Source: Symbiodinium natans
Lineage: Eukaryota > Sar > Dinophyceae > Suessiales > Symbiodiniaceae
Direction: 5' to 3'
NCBI GenBank assembly: GCA_905221605.1
Contig: CAJNDS010002412.1
Location: 412,886-472,885 of the forward strand
DNA: 60,000 nt
Part shown: piece after piece, positions 48,540 through 58,129 of the stretch
How positions within the stretch are numbered: position 1 is the stretch's first letter
How the letters are laid out: every line of letters begins with the position of its first letter
Position numbers and translations under genes: made by a program
Notes under the pieces: generated by a model
The model's input: only the letters and a program-made list of their open reading frames with translations
The model's database searches: none
Told to the model about the DNA's origin: nothing

Positions 48540-50560
48540 AGGGCCATGCAGCCACTCTCATGTCGTCTCGTGGGCAACGGTACGCTTTGGAGCTGCGGCT
48601 GCGAAGCCATCCCCTACACAACATAAAGCCTCAAGGGCCTGTGAGACGAAACGTGTGTGTTTAGATACATGTGTATACGTACGTATGTGCGTGTACATAT
48701 CTGTGTACGTATGTAAGTCTGCATGTATAATGTGTCTGTGTACAAAATAGGTACGAATATTACAAACTTTAAAATAGTGCATATGTGTATTTGTATATAT
48801 GTATATAGTAATATTAAGAATAAGAAGAAAAAGAAGAAGAAGAATATAGGAATAGGGCTCAGGGATCAGCTGGGGTTCACGGCTTAGGGGCCCAGACAAC
48901 ATCTGGCAAAAACCAAGGACCTGGTACGCAAACGTTCGTGGCGTTGAGGGCTCTGCTTCGGTCCTAAACCCTAAACCCTAAACCCTAAACCCTAAACCCT
49001 AAACCCTAAACCCTAAACCCTAAACCCTAAACCCCAAACCCTCCAGTTCCCTTGTTTGGGGTTGGTTGTTAGGGGCTTCAGGCGCAATCCCCAGGCTCCA
49101 CAAAGCGCACCCCGAAGCTCTTAAGCAGCAGAAATATGGGGCTGCCAGCAGGCCTCGACATTCCCGGCGTAGGGTCTTGGGTGGGCTAGGGGGTTTCAGG
49201 GTTTAGGATTTAGGGCGTAGGGCTTAGGGTTTAGGGTTCCTGAGTGATTTAGGGAAAAACCTTGGGTGGGGGGGGGGGAGGGGGCAGGGCTAACAGGGGA
49301 GCCAACCCCTTAAGAAAATGGAATACATCCTGGTAAGACCGTAGCGGTTTGTGTTTTGGTTAGCTACACCCAAAGGCTCGATAGTTGTGGGTTGAGAGGT
49401 GTTCTAGGGGCTTCAGTTGAGGGTTTAGGGTTTAGGGTTTGGGGTTTGGGGTTTAGGGTTTGGGGTTTAGGCTGTGGGGAGGTCTCGAGGGTTTTAGTGG
49501 AGCCACCCGTGGGTTTGGGGGCAGATCCCAAAGCTAGGAGGTCTATGAGCTGGCTGATGGGTTGAGGGCTTCGGGTTTGTAGGGCTTACTCGCCCCTAGA
49601 CCCCAAACCCTAAACCCTAAACCCCCACAAGAAAGGTAGAGGGTGCCAAAGGGCCTGGCAGCAAGAATCCCAGAGTGCGATGGCTCTATCAGTCTCATGA
49701 CAAGAAGAGTGACCTTTGTTGTGGGTTTAGGGTTTAGGGTTCAGGGTTCAGGGTTCAGGGTTCAGGGTTTGGGGGGGGTGGTTCGAAAAGGGGATTGGGG
49801 TACCACTCCGGCTCCTCAAATACTTAGCCCAAATGGTCCCTCCGGCAGCGCCATGCAAGAAGAACAGGCCGCAGGGACGTGTGCCAAACAAGCGGCTGCA
49901 CTGGCAAGCTCTACGCTCCCTAAACCCTAAACCCTGAACCCTAAACCCTAAACCCTTAACCCTAAACCCTAAACCCTTAACCCTAAACCCTAAACCCTTA
50001 ACCTCAAAGAGCCCCCGAAGCTTGAACCCTGAACCGTGACACCTGAACCCTCATGGTGTGCGGCTACGATGGTTGCGATGGTCTGAATACACCGCTTTCT
50101 GCCACGTCCTGCGATCCATTCCGGGGCTAAGGCTGGGCTGAGCCGACGCACCCTTGGCCTCGAAATGCTGTGTCTTGGAACCCCCCAAGGTTGTAGGGGG
50201 CCCTGAGGATGCTTAGGGCTCAAACCTAAACCCTAAACCCTAAACCCTAAACCCTAAACCCTAAACCCTAAACCCTAAACCCTAAACCCTAAATAGGGCT
50301 TAGGATGGAAGGCAGCTGCAGGAAAGCCAAGCAAAGCCCTCACTCTGAATCTTGCAAGCATTGGCCCAAAAAGGATGCCTTGCCCTCGGACCTACACCCC
50401 CACGTCGAAGGAGACTCCGATGTTTGCCGGACCAATCGACTCGGCGAATCCTCCTTCGGACTTCGTGGGATCCTTGTCTGGCGTCAGGGTGAGCTCGATG
50501 TTGGCACGTCCTGTTGGGAGAAAGCTTTGTCACGTTGAAGGTGCAATGTTAAGCTGACGA
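48540..50560 (+). CDS. Putative plus-strand exons, unknown function
   Basis: Plus-strand islands: 48540-48664 after CGTTGCAG, open to a TAG stop (MSSRGQRYALELRLRSHPL, basic tail); 49095-49165 (KRTPKLLSSRNMGLPAG); 49630-49725 (GSKNPRVRWLYQSHDKKSDL); 49815-49920 (GSAMQEEQAAGTCAKQAAAL); and 50390-50557 (DSANPPSDFVGSLSGVRVSS, stop TGA). Because the first has its own stop, at least two transcripts are likely. Between 48660 and 48850 lies a degenerate TG/TATG and AAG microsatellite. Positions 50050-50210 are open on both strands. Confidence 0.35.
50225..50294 (-). repeat. CCCTAAA tandem tract
   Basis: About ten units between plus-strand islands. Confidence 0.9.
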
Positions 50561-50766
50561 AGCCCAAAAATCTCAAAGACCCAACACCCCAAAACGCCAA
50601 CAACCCCCAAAAAACAAAGTGCACCCTGCGATGCTGTTTTGCTCCTCTTTTTTGCGGCTTGTATGGGAGTGCAGCCCAAAACCCTAAAACCCTAAAACCC
50701 TTCTTGAATCAACTGGAACAAAGGGTACCATAAAATCTAAGATCCCAAAACTACTCTGGGTTCTAG

Positions 50767-50910
50767 GAAAGGAAAAGAGAGGAGAGGAAAAGGAGAAGTA
50801 AAAAGGCAAAGGAAAAGGAAAAGTAAAAAGGCAAAGGAAAAGGAAAACAAAAAGGAGAGGAAAGGAAGGAGACCAGAGGAAAGGAGAGGAAATGAGAGGA
50901 GAGGAAAACC
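50767..50910 (+). repeat. Polypurine GGAAAAG tract
   Basis: Almost pure purine sequence, AGAGGAGAGGAAAAGGAG and similar, about 140 bp. May form triplex DNA. The stretch 50910-51190 shows no gene. Confidence 0.85.
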
Positions 50911-51195
50911 CAGGAGTGATGCGGGGCTTTTGGGGGCCCTTTGCAGGCCCTTTTGGTGGCCTTTGGGAGGCTTTTGGCGGTCGGTTTAGGGCTTAGGGCT
51001 TAGGGCTTAGGGTTTAGGGTTGTTAGGACCCCTTTCTGTGAGTTTTAGTAGGGGATTTTAGCCTGTGGAGCTGGGGACCATGTAGAACGCGTTGGCTGCT
51101 TCTTGTCTGCCGCGCCTTGCTCGTAGCGGCTGACGAACTGGAGCGGCGTGTTTGGGATCCTGACTGGCTGTGAATTTCAAGAGCGACTAGACCCA

Positions 51196-51199
51196 ATGT

Positions 51200-51294
<95 letters not shown>

Positions 51295-51320
51295 GGTTTA
51301 GGGTTTAGGGTTTAGGGTTT
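51196..51320 (+). repeat. TTGAGGG tandem tract
   Basis: About fifteen TTGAGGG units followed by four TTTAGGG units. Confidence 0.9.
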
Positions 51321-51369
51321 AGGAATTATTTTACTTCGAACATCCCCACCCTCTCTTGATAGAGATACT

Positions 51370-51672
51370 CTAGGGTTGGGCACTCCAGGGACACTCTGGG
51401 GCTGGGCACTTCGGGGACACTCGGGGGTTGGGCACGAGACTTTCTGGGGTTGGGCACTATAGGGAGACTCTGGGGCTGGGGTTGGGCACTCCAGGAAAAC
51501 CCTGGGGTTGGGCACTCCAGGGAGACTGGGGTTGGGGCACTCCGGGAACACGTTGGGCACTCAGGGAGACTCTGGGGTTGGGCACTCAGGGAGACTTTGG
51601 GGCTGGGCACTCCAGGGACCCTCTAGAGTTGGGCATTGCAGGGACATTTGGGGTTGGGCACTCCAGGGATGA
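51370..51672. repeat. GGGGTTGGGCACTCCAGGGAGACTCT minisatellite
   Basis: About ten to eleven imperfect units of roughly 22-36 bp built from TTGGGCACTCCAGGGA and GACTCTGGGGCTGG blocks. Long frames exist on both strands only because the repeat lacks stops (SVPGVPNPR-like repeats on the minus strand). Confidence 0.85.
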
Positions 51673-52179
51673 GTGAGGAATAGACCGGGTGAGGAGGAGA
51701 GTTCCGGGTGAGGATAAGAGTTCCGGGCGAGGAGAAGAGTTGAGTTTAAAATCCAACAACCCCACACCGAGTGTGGGGAATAAAAAAGGTAAACCCTCAA
51801 CCCTCAACCCTTAACCCTTGCCCCTTAACCCTTAACCCTAAACCCTTTAGGTTAGATCCAAGTTTCCTAAAATAGGGTCCTTGAAGACCCATTATGAGGC
51901 GGGCACCCTTAAAAAAAGGGCTTCCAAAAAGTTACCCTAATTCAAAGAACTACGCATATAGGGATCGGAAGAATTACTTAATGGTATTCCCTTATGGCCC
52001 CCTGTAAACATATACTGTAACAACCCCCCACCCCCCCCGCCCCCACCCCCTAAACCCTAAACCCTAAGCCCTAAACCCTTAAAACCCTTAGAGCTGAACG
52101 GGTTAACCCTAAACCCCAAACCCCAAACCCCAAACCCCAAACCCTAAACCCTAAACCCTAAACCCTAAACCGCCCCTTT

Positions 52180-53980
52180 TATGTTTACCATCGGGTCTTA
52201 AAAAGTCTATTACAACAAAAGGGCTGGGGTTCTGCCAGGGAATTTTACTGGTTGGGCCCAAGGTTCCAAGCTCAACAGGACTCCTGCGATAACCGTTGCG
52301 GAATAGCAAGGGCAAAGGGGTTTAGCGTTTAGGGTTCAGGGTTTGGGGTTTCGGGCATAGGGTTTAGGGTTTAGGGTTTAGGGTTTAGGGTTTAGGGTTA
52401 GGGCCCCCAAATGTCGCTGAAGGTGAAAAAGAGCGGCCGATAGGACGTTGACAGCACAAAGGGGCTGTTGCCATCACCTGGGCTGCGCAATCTTATCCTC
52501 TAGCCTGAAGCTGCCCGGTTTAGGGTTTAGGGTTTAGGGTTTAGGGTTTAGGGTTTAGGGTTTAGGGTTTAGGGTTTAGGGTTTAGGGTTTAGGGTTTAG
52601 GGTTTAGGGTTAGGGTTAGCCCTACCGACGACGCCACTGACCCCAAATCCAGCCCGAAATCCGACCTCCGCCACTGCAAGGCTCTTCTGTTCCTTTCTGC
52701 TTTAAGGGGATTACAAGGGAAGCCCAGCCCTAAACAAAGGAAATCCGGGCCTACTCCGGGTCCTACTCCGGGTCCTAGGTTAACAAACACAGATGACACC
52801 CTAAACCCTAAACCCTAAACCCTAAACCCTAAACCCTAAACCCTAAACCCTAAACCCTAAACTATTCGATGCCCTGGTGCAAACAGGGAGGCTTATATTG
52901 CCTATGATTCTGTTGGGCATAGGTTGTTCATACCCTAGCCTGGAACACCCAACATCCTACCGTCAGGACACAGGGCTCATAGGGTTTCGGCTTCAAAGGG
53001 GGCTGGCTTAGGGTTTCGGGTTCGTCCTGGGAGGATTCACGTGTTTGCAAGGTTTGGCGCGTTTAGGTCCTGCAGTTTTAATGGCGTGATCCCGAAATTG
53101 AATGGCTTGGGCAGTGGAAGGCTGGCTTCGGGACTTCAAGCCCCATACATGCGGCTTCAGGGTTTAAGCATTAGGGTTTAGGGTTTAGGGATTAGGGTAA
53201 GCCTGGGCTGTCAACCTTCTGGGTACCAATTTTGGAGGTCCGTGTGAACGGGATTGGACTCTATTTGGGGTATGTGGGTAGTGCTTTAACTTGTGAACTA
53301 CATAAAAAGGGCCCCCAAAAAGGATCCTAAATTAGAGAAGAACCCATATAACTAAACCCTGAACCTTACTAAGGTTTAGGGTGTCGACATCCAGAGGGTG
53401 TTTTGGGTTCAGGCTCCAGACCTTCTGGTTCTAAGTAGTACCCCCGTATATCAACCTTTCCAAAACCTTCTATAAAGTACCGAATTCCCCTCCTTCCCCG
53501 AACCCCAACCCCAAACCCTAAACCCTAAACCCTAAACCCTAGCCCTAAACCCTAAACCCTTAGTAGAGGGCTTGGGGAGCCAGGATCCGGAAGTCCGGAG
53601 GCATGAACTTCGCCAGGCCACGCACGGACTGGGCTTTCATCGCGAGCTCCTCCATCTGCTCCTGTCAAAGACGCCTAAGAAAAGGCCCTAAACCAGGTTT
53701 AGGGTTTAGGGTTTAGGGTTTAGGGTTTCGGGTTTAGGGTAGAGGGACTGAAAAGCTTAGAGGGCTTTATGTTGTTAAAGTCTACGGGGCCTAAGGCCTC
53801 AGAAGCTCTAAAGTTGACATAGGGCTTACAGTGGGGCTGAGGCTTCGCGAGGCGAGGCACTTCGAGGTCCCAGCTTTCCACACCACTTCTAAGCTCGAAA
53901 AGAGCCCACAACCCTACACATTCTCCTGGAACCCTAGTAAATCCCCAAACCCCTACAAATTCTCCTAGAACCCCCACATA
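52180..53980 (-). CDS. Putative multi-exon gene, unknown function
   Basis: Minus-strand islands in transcript order: about 53750-53935 (SGVESWDLEVPRLAKPQPHC, then YVNFRASEALGPVDFNNIKP), 53582-53669 (EQMEELAMKAQSVRGLAKFM after TTTGACAG), about 53045-53160 (SRSQPSTAQAIQFRDHAIK), 52862-52960 (YEQPMPNRIIGNISLPVC after TTCCAG), 52620-52700 (ALQWRRSDFGLDLGSVAS), 52393-52490 (GNSPFVLSTSYRPLFFTFSD) and 52180-52320 (SPVELGTLGPTSKIPWQNP and FVVIDFLRPDG). Two of these (53045-53160, 52862-52960) are also open on the plus strand. A family F-like element lies at about 52695-52776. No family is recognised. Confidence 0.4.
52515..52618 (+). repeat. TTTAGGG tandem tract
   Basis: About fourteen units between minus-strand islands 52620-52700 and 52393-52490. 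Confidence 0.9.
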
Positions 53981-54309
53981 TAAACCTTAAAGGCCCTTTG
54001 ACCCTAAACTTCTATGGAAACCCAAGAAACCTCGAACCCCCGAAGCCCTTGACTTATGCAGCTGCAACACGGCAGTAAAGCCTAACTGCGAGCCCCAAAC
54101 CCTAGACTGACGACCCAAAGACAAAACCTGCAGGGTTTCGGGTTTAAGGACTTTGGGGAGCTTAGGGAGTCCATGGTTTGGAGAATTTATGGCTTAGGGA
54201 TCTCTAAACTCGAAGTACCCTCGGGCCCTAAACCCTAAACCCTAAACCCGAAACCCTAAACCCTAAACCCTGAACCCTGAACCCTGAACCCTTCCCAAAT
54301 CCCTGAAAG

Positions 54310-55580
54310 GCGCCTGCAGTCGCCCGATGACGGCTACCGTGGATCGCTGGAGCACTGCTGCGCGGGCGCGCTCCTCCCCGACATATGGCTCAGGGCTTAG
54401 TGCTCGACAGGGTTTGGGGCTTAGGGCTTGTCACAGTTTAGGGTTTAGGGTTTAGGGTTTAGGGTCTAGGGTTTAGGGTTTAGGGTTTAGGGTCTAGGGT
54501 CTAGGATCTAGGGTTTAGGGCTTAAGGCCCATTTGGAGCGTGAGCTCCTTAGAAGACTAAGGGGGAAAACACTGGCAGACCCCACAGCCCTACAGTGTCC
54601 CAAATTCCCGAGGCGCTGCCTCCATCAGGGCTGCTTCAATGTCAACCTCGGGCTTCTGGGGTTATCTGGGGCTCAGGATCGGGTGCTCGAGGGCCTTGAG
54701 CAGCTTTGGGGGGGGGGGGGTGCGTTTAGGGTTGAGGGCGTCAGGCTTAGGGTCGGGGGGGCAAGGCCTCTGCTGCAGGCTGTTGGCATGGTGCAGGCTT
54801 TGGGAGAACCCTGCAAGTAGGAGGCTGATGCCCCAGTTCTTCTGTGCATCGCCCATGGCGCCTGGGAAAGCGAAGAATACCAACATGATTTACGACCACA
54901 AGTGGGTCAGATCTTGTCGCCAAGACATGGCCGGCCTGTGCGGGGTTTAAGGCTAGGGTTTAGGGTTTAAGGCCTAACTTAGGGTTTAGGGTTTGGGTTT
55001 TAGGGTCAGCTTGTGCAGAGTATTTCTGTCTGCTCGCCAATGTGATCCGAGGGTCGGCATCTACGAGGACTTTGGCGGTGCTGGCTGCTGGCTTTGACGA
55101 TGTGCATGCCAGGATGGGCTACTAGGCCTTATAATCCACACAACCAACCCATAAAGGGCCTTTTTCAGAGGTTATGGGGTATAATGGCCCGTCCTGGTAT
55201 GTATGCCACGAGAACAGCAATGCACTTCAAGCGCAGGTCGTTTGCCCAGACAGGCAAGCACTTCGCGCTGTTCTTCCCTGACTGTCAGCGACCGCAGTGT
55301 TGATTTTTGCCCAAGATGCTTGTCAAAACCCGCCAAAACGCCGTGTCGGAGTCAGGTCAGCAGGGTGCTTTTTGAGTTTGATGTGGCGCAAAACAAGAAG
55401 AGCAGGAGCAGCCTTGACGCAATTGCTGCTTTAGGACACTAAGCGTTTGCCAGTCATTTCGGCTGGGTGGACCAACTGGACATCGCACGGCAAGCAGGAG
55501 ACCCTGGCATGAAGGCTTGCGAGGCATGGGCCTGCCAAGTCTGTGTGAAAAGACCGCCCTATTTCCAGAGCTTCCTCTTT
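54310..55580 (+). CDS. Putative multi-exon gene, unknown function
   Basis: Plus-strand islands: 54313-54400 (SPDDGYRGSLEHCCAGALLP after CTGCAG), 54560-54640 (ADPTALQCPKFPRRCLHQG), 54815-54945 (GKAKNTNMIYDHKWVRSCRQ), 55028-55112 (NVIRGSASTRTLAVLAAGFD), 55213-55302 (MHFKRRSFAQTGKHFALFF), 55310-55442 (VLFEFDVAQNKKSRSSLDAI) and 55443-55562 (DQLDIARQAGDPGMKACEAW, stop TGA). The element at 55109-55199 interrupts the fourth and fifth islands. The sixth and seventh are in one frame separated only by TAA at 55440-55442, which is either an unrecognised intron edge or a genuine stop. No family is recognised. Confidence 0.45.
55109..55199 (+). mobile_element. Inverted-repeat element interrupting an open frame, with 9-bp flanking duplication
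   Basis: Ends CCAGGATGGGC and GCCCGTCCTGG are inverted repeats. The flanks TGCATGCCA (55103-55111) and TGTATGCCA (55200-55208) differ at one base, like an old target-site duplication. Upstream frame ...FDDVHA and downstream frame ...RTAMHFKRR are in phase after removal, either by exact collapse of the duplication or as a GA-AG intron (GCCAG|GATGGG ... CACGAG|AACAGC). Confidence 0.75.
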
Positions 55581-55939
55581 TGAATGGCCAAACCCTAAAC
55601 CCTAAATCCTAAACTTAGACTCAAAGCTTAAACCCTAAACCCAAACGCACTTTGTGCAAGAGACAGGGGGGGGGGGGGGGAGTTTGGAGCTTGCTGAGGA
55701 TTTGCGAGGTTCACAATGAGGCTTTAGGGCGTAGCCGTTTCGGGTTTACAAGGTGGGGACTCAGCTGGGGCTCGAAAGTACCCATGAACCCTACTGCCCA
55801 CGTCCCTTAAAGCCACAATCCTGACTATTTGCTTTGGGCTTGCTTGTAGGGCTAATTCGGGCGTAGTAGGGCCTAGTGCTAAGCACCTTCCCCTCCCCTT
55901 CACATCTGGGACCCGGCCTTCTTATCAAGCTGCGCGCGC

Positions 55940-57960
55940 AGCCTCGCAGATGGGCGGCGAGTGCTTCGGGACTTGCAGCAGAAGACGCCGCAAGTGGGTA
56001 CACTCAACATAAGGCTCTGAGGCCATGGGGCTGTATACGGGAATTTGCAAAATAAGGGACCGCTTTGTACAGACCCCCAAATAGTAGGATCCGCTTATAA
56101 CCCTAAACCCTAAACCCCGATAATTAAGGTAGCCCCTAATTCCGGATTCCCCCATACAGGTTCCGAACGTGAACACCGAAGGTTGCAACCGCAGCCGCAG
56201 CGCTTCTGGCTATGATCCACAACAAATCCTACCACCAATCCAAATCTCTGCAGAAGCCGGGTTTGGTTGAGGGTTTAGGGTTTAGAGTTTAAGGTTTAGG
56301 GTTGAGGGTTGAGGGTTGAGGGTTTAGGGGGTTTAGGGAGTTTAGGAGTTTAGGAGTTTAGGGTTTTAGGGTTGAGGGTTGAGGGTTTAGGGTTTAGGGT
56401 TTAGGGTTTAGGGTTTAGGGTCTAGGTTTAGGTACCTAAAACCCTGAAACCCCAAACCACACCCATGTGAAGCCCAAACACAAATCCCCCAACCCCCAAA
56501 CCAAGCTCTCGAAATGACCCAGAACCCCTACATCCCGAAAACCCTACGCGCGCCTCCATCTCTCGAACTCCCTAGCGCTAAACCCTAAACCCTTAACCCC
56601 AAGCTTGAACTCCCTAAACGCTAAACTTTAAACCCTCAACCCTAAACCCTAGCCCTAAACCCTAAACCCTCAACCCTCACCCGTCTAAACCCTGCGCAAC
56701 TCCCAGCCTGCGCCGCTCGGGCTCGTAGTCCCAGGAGCGACCGCTGGACAACGTTCCGGCCTCGTCGTGCAGGAAGGTTTCGGGTTTAGGGCTTAGAGCT
56801 TAGGGCTTAGGGCTTAGGGCTTAGGGCTTAGGGCTTAGGGCTTAGGGGTAAAGGGTTTGGGGCGTAGGGTTAGCGTTCAGGCTTGAGCGTTTAGGGTTGA
56901 GCGTCGGGGTTGGGGGCCATGTGCTTTGGTTTTTCAAGTTGAAGCCATGGCTTGGGTTTGGCCTAGATTGTTTGTGGGGAGTTGGGGGTATTAGTTGGGA
57001 TGTTCACTCTTATACTAACAGTCCTTATTCGGGATTCTAGTATCCCCCGATTATAATGCCTATTAAGGACTGTTAGTATGAGGGGGGACATCCCAAGGTA
57101 TCAGAAACGAGAAGACCATAGCAGCAGCAAAGAAGTCATGGTAACAGTCATCACATGAATAAGATCGATTCGAGGGCGTGGTGAACATGAGTTCGCATGC
57201 TTCCAAAACCTTCAACAATGAAATCTTTGGCCCTATAAGGGCTTCAGGATGTGGGCCTATAGGTGCCCGCGTGGGCGTGGGAGGAATCAGGGAGTTCAAA
57301 GATGGCTTCGTTTGCGTTCTTCGAGCGGCGGCTTCAGCTGCCTGGGTTTGGGGTTTAGGGATTAGGGTATAGGGACTGTTGCGGGTTTGGGTGCAGGGTT
57401 GAGAAAACCCCAAACTATGCAATAAAGGAAACCTGGCCTCTCAACGAGAGAATGAGGGCACCACTCCAGGTTCTGGCTATTCATCGGAATCATTACTAAT
57501 CATATTCCCTTGTGGTCCCTTTGTAAGTATACCATAATAAACCCCAAACCCCTATTCTGAATATTCAGGCCCCCATATTGCATGGACACATTGAGGTCCG
57601 GACCCCCTACCTGAGAAGAGGAAGCTGCGCTGTTCTTGCACGATTGAGGCGAGGAGTCTCGCAAAAGGTCTTGAGTTTTGCTTGCAAACTTTGTCATGCT
57701 CGCCAGCTCCATTTGGGGGTCTACGAAAATAAAGGACCCCTAAAATGGACCCAAATAGTAGGATTCCCGTATAAACGGGACCCCGAACAAGGTACCCCCA
57801 AATAGTAGGATTCCCTTATAAAAAGGACCCCAATAAGGTACCCCCCAATATCGCAGACCCCCATTTGACCATTCTCATGACGGCATCGTGAGGCTGGCGA
57901 CTTCTGAATTGCAGGCAAGTCTAGGGAACAGAGAGCGGGCATCTTGCGGCAGCTCTTGAG
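55940..57960 (-). CDS. Putative multi-exon gene(s), unknown function
   Basis: Minus-strand islands in transcript order: about 57859-57925 (HDAVMRMVKW), 57570-57720 (open in two frames: KFASKTQDLLRDSSPQSC or FARLLASIVQEQRSFLFS), 57108-57350 (RRTQTKPSLNSLIPPTPTRA, ISLLKVLEACELMFTTPSNR, YHDFFAAAMVFSFLI), 56160-56245 and 55926-56028 (ASEPYVECTHLRRLLLQVPK, stop TGA). Family B elements separate the first and second and the last two islands, and a family C element abuts the third. The 57108-57350 exon is the strongest. No family is recognised. Confidence 0.4.
56033..56155 (-). mobile_element. Family B element (copy 4) invaded by heptamers
   Basis: Family B core CCCCAAATAGTAGGATCCGC is followed by two CCCTAAA units in its middle and then the other arm GATAATTAAGGTAGCCCC. 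On the minus strand its 3' edge ends CGTATACAG|CCCC, a good acceptor for the exon 55926-56028. Confidence 0.65.
56770..56850 (+). repeat. (GCTTAGG)n variant array
   Basis: About nine copies of GGGCTTA, another homogenised heptamer variant. The neighbouring 56270-56700 holds mixed TTGAGGG/TTTAGGG and then CCCTAAA remnants with no gene. Confidence 0.8.
56995..57097 (-). mobile_element. Family C inverted-repeat element (copy 2)
   Basis: TTGGGATGTTCACTCTTATA ... TATGAGGGGGGACATCCCAA, with TACTAACAGTCCTTA and TAAGGACTGTTAGTA mirrored. It sits directly downstream (in transcript sense) of the open exon 57108-57350. Confidence 0.8.
57721..57858 (-). mobile_element. Family B introner with internal duplication (copy 5)
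   Basis: On the minus strand starts GTCTGCGATATTGGGGGGTA and ends CCTTTATTTTCGTAG|AC. The block CAAATAGTAGGATTCCC...TATAAA...GGACCCC occurs twice inside, making it 138 bp rather than about 90. GT and AG are at the element edges. Confidence 0.75.
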
Positions 57961-58129
57961 GCAGCTAAGGTCTAGGGTTTAGGATTTAGGGTTTCGGGAC
58001 AGGGCTTAGGGTTTCGGATTTAGGGTTTAGGTTTTAGGGTTTAGGTTTTAGGTTTTAAGTAGAGTTTTAGGGTATAAGGCTTCAGAGTCTTCAGGTTGGG
58101 CTCAGCTGGCCCTACGCCGCCTTTGCGGC

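Noticed and set aside
51312-51676. Proline- or glycine-rich proteins on both strands
   Set aside because: Open only because the minisatellite unit lacks stop codons in several frames.
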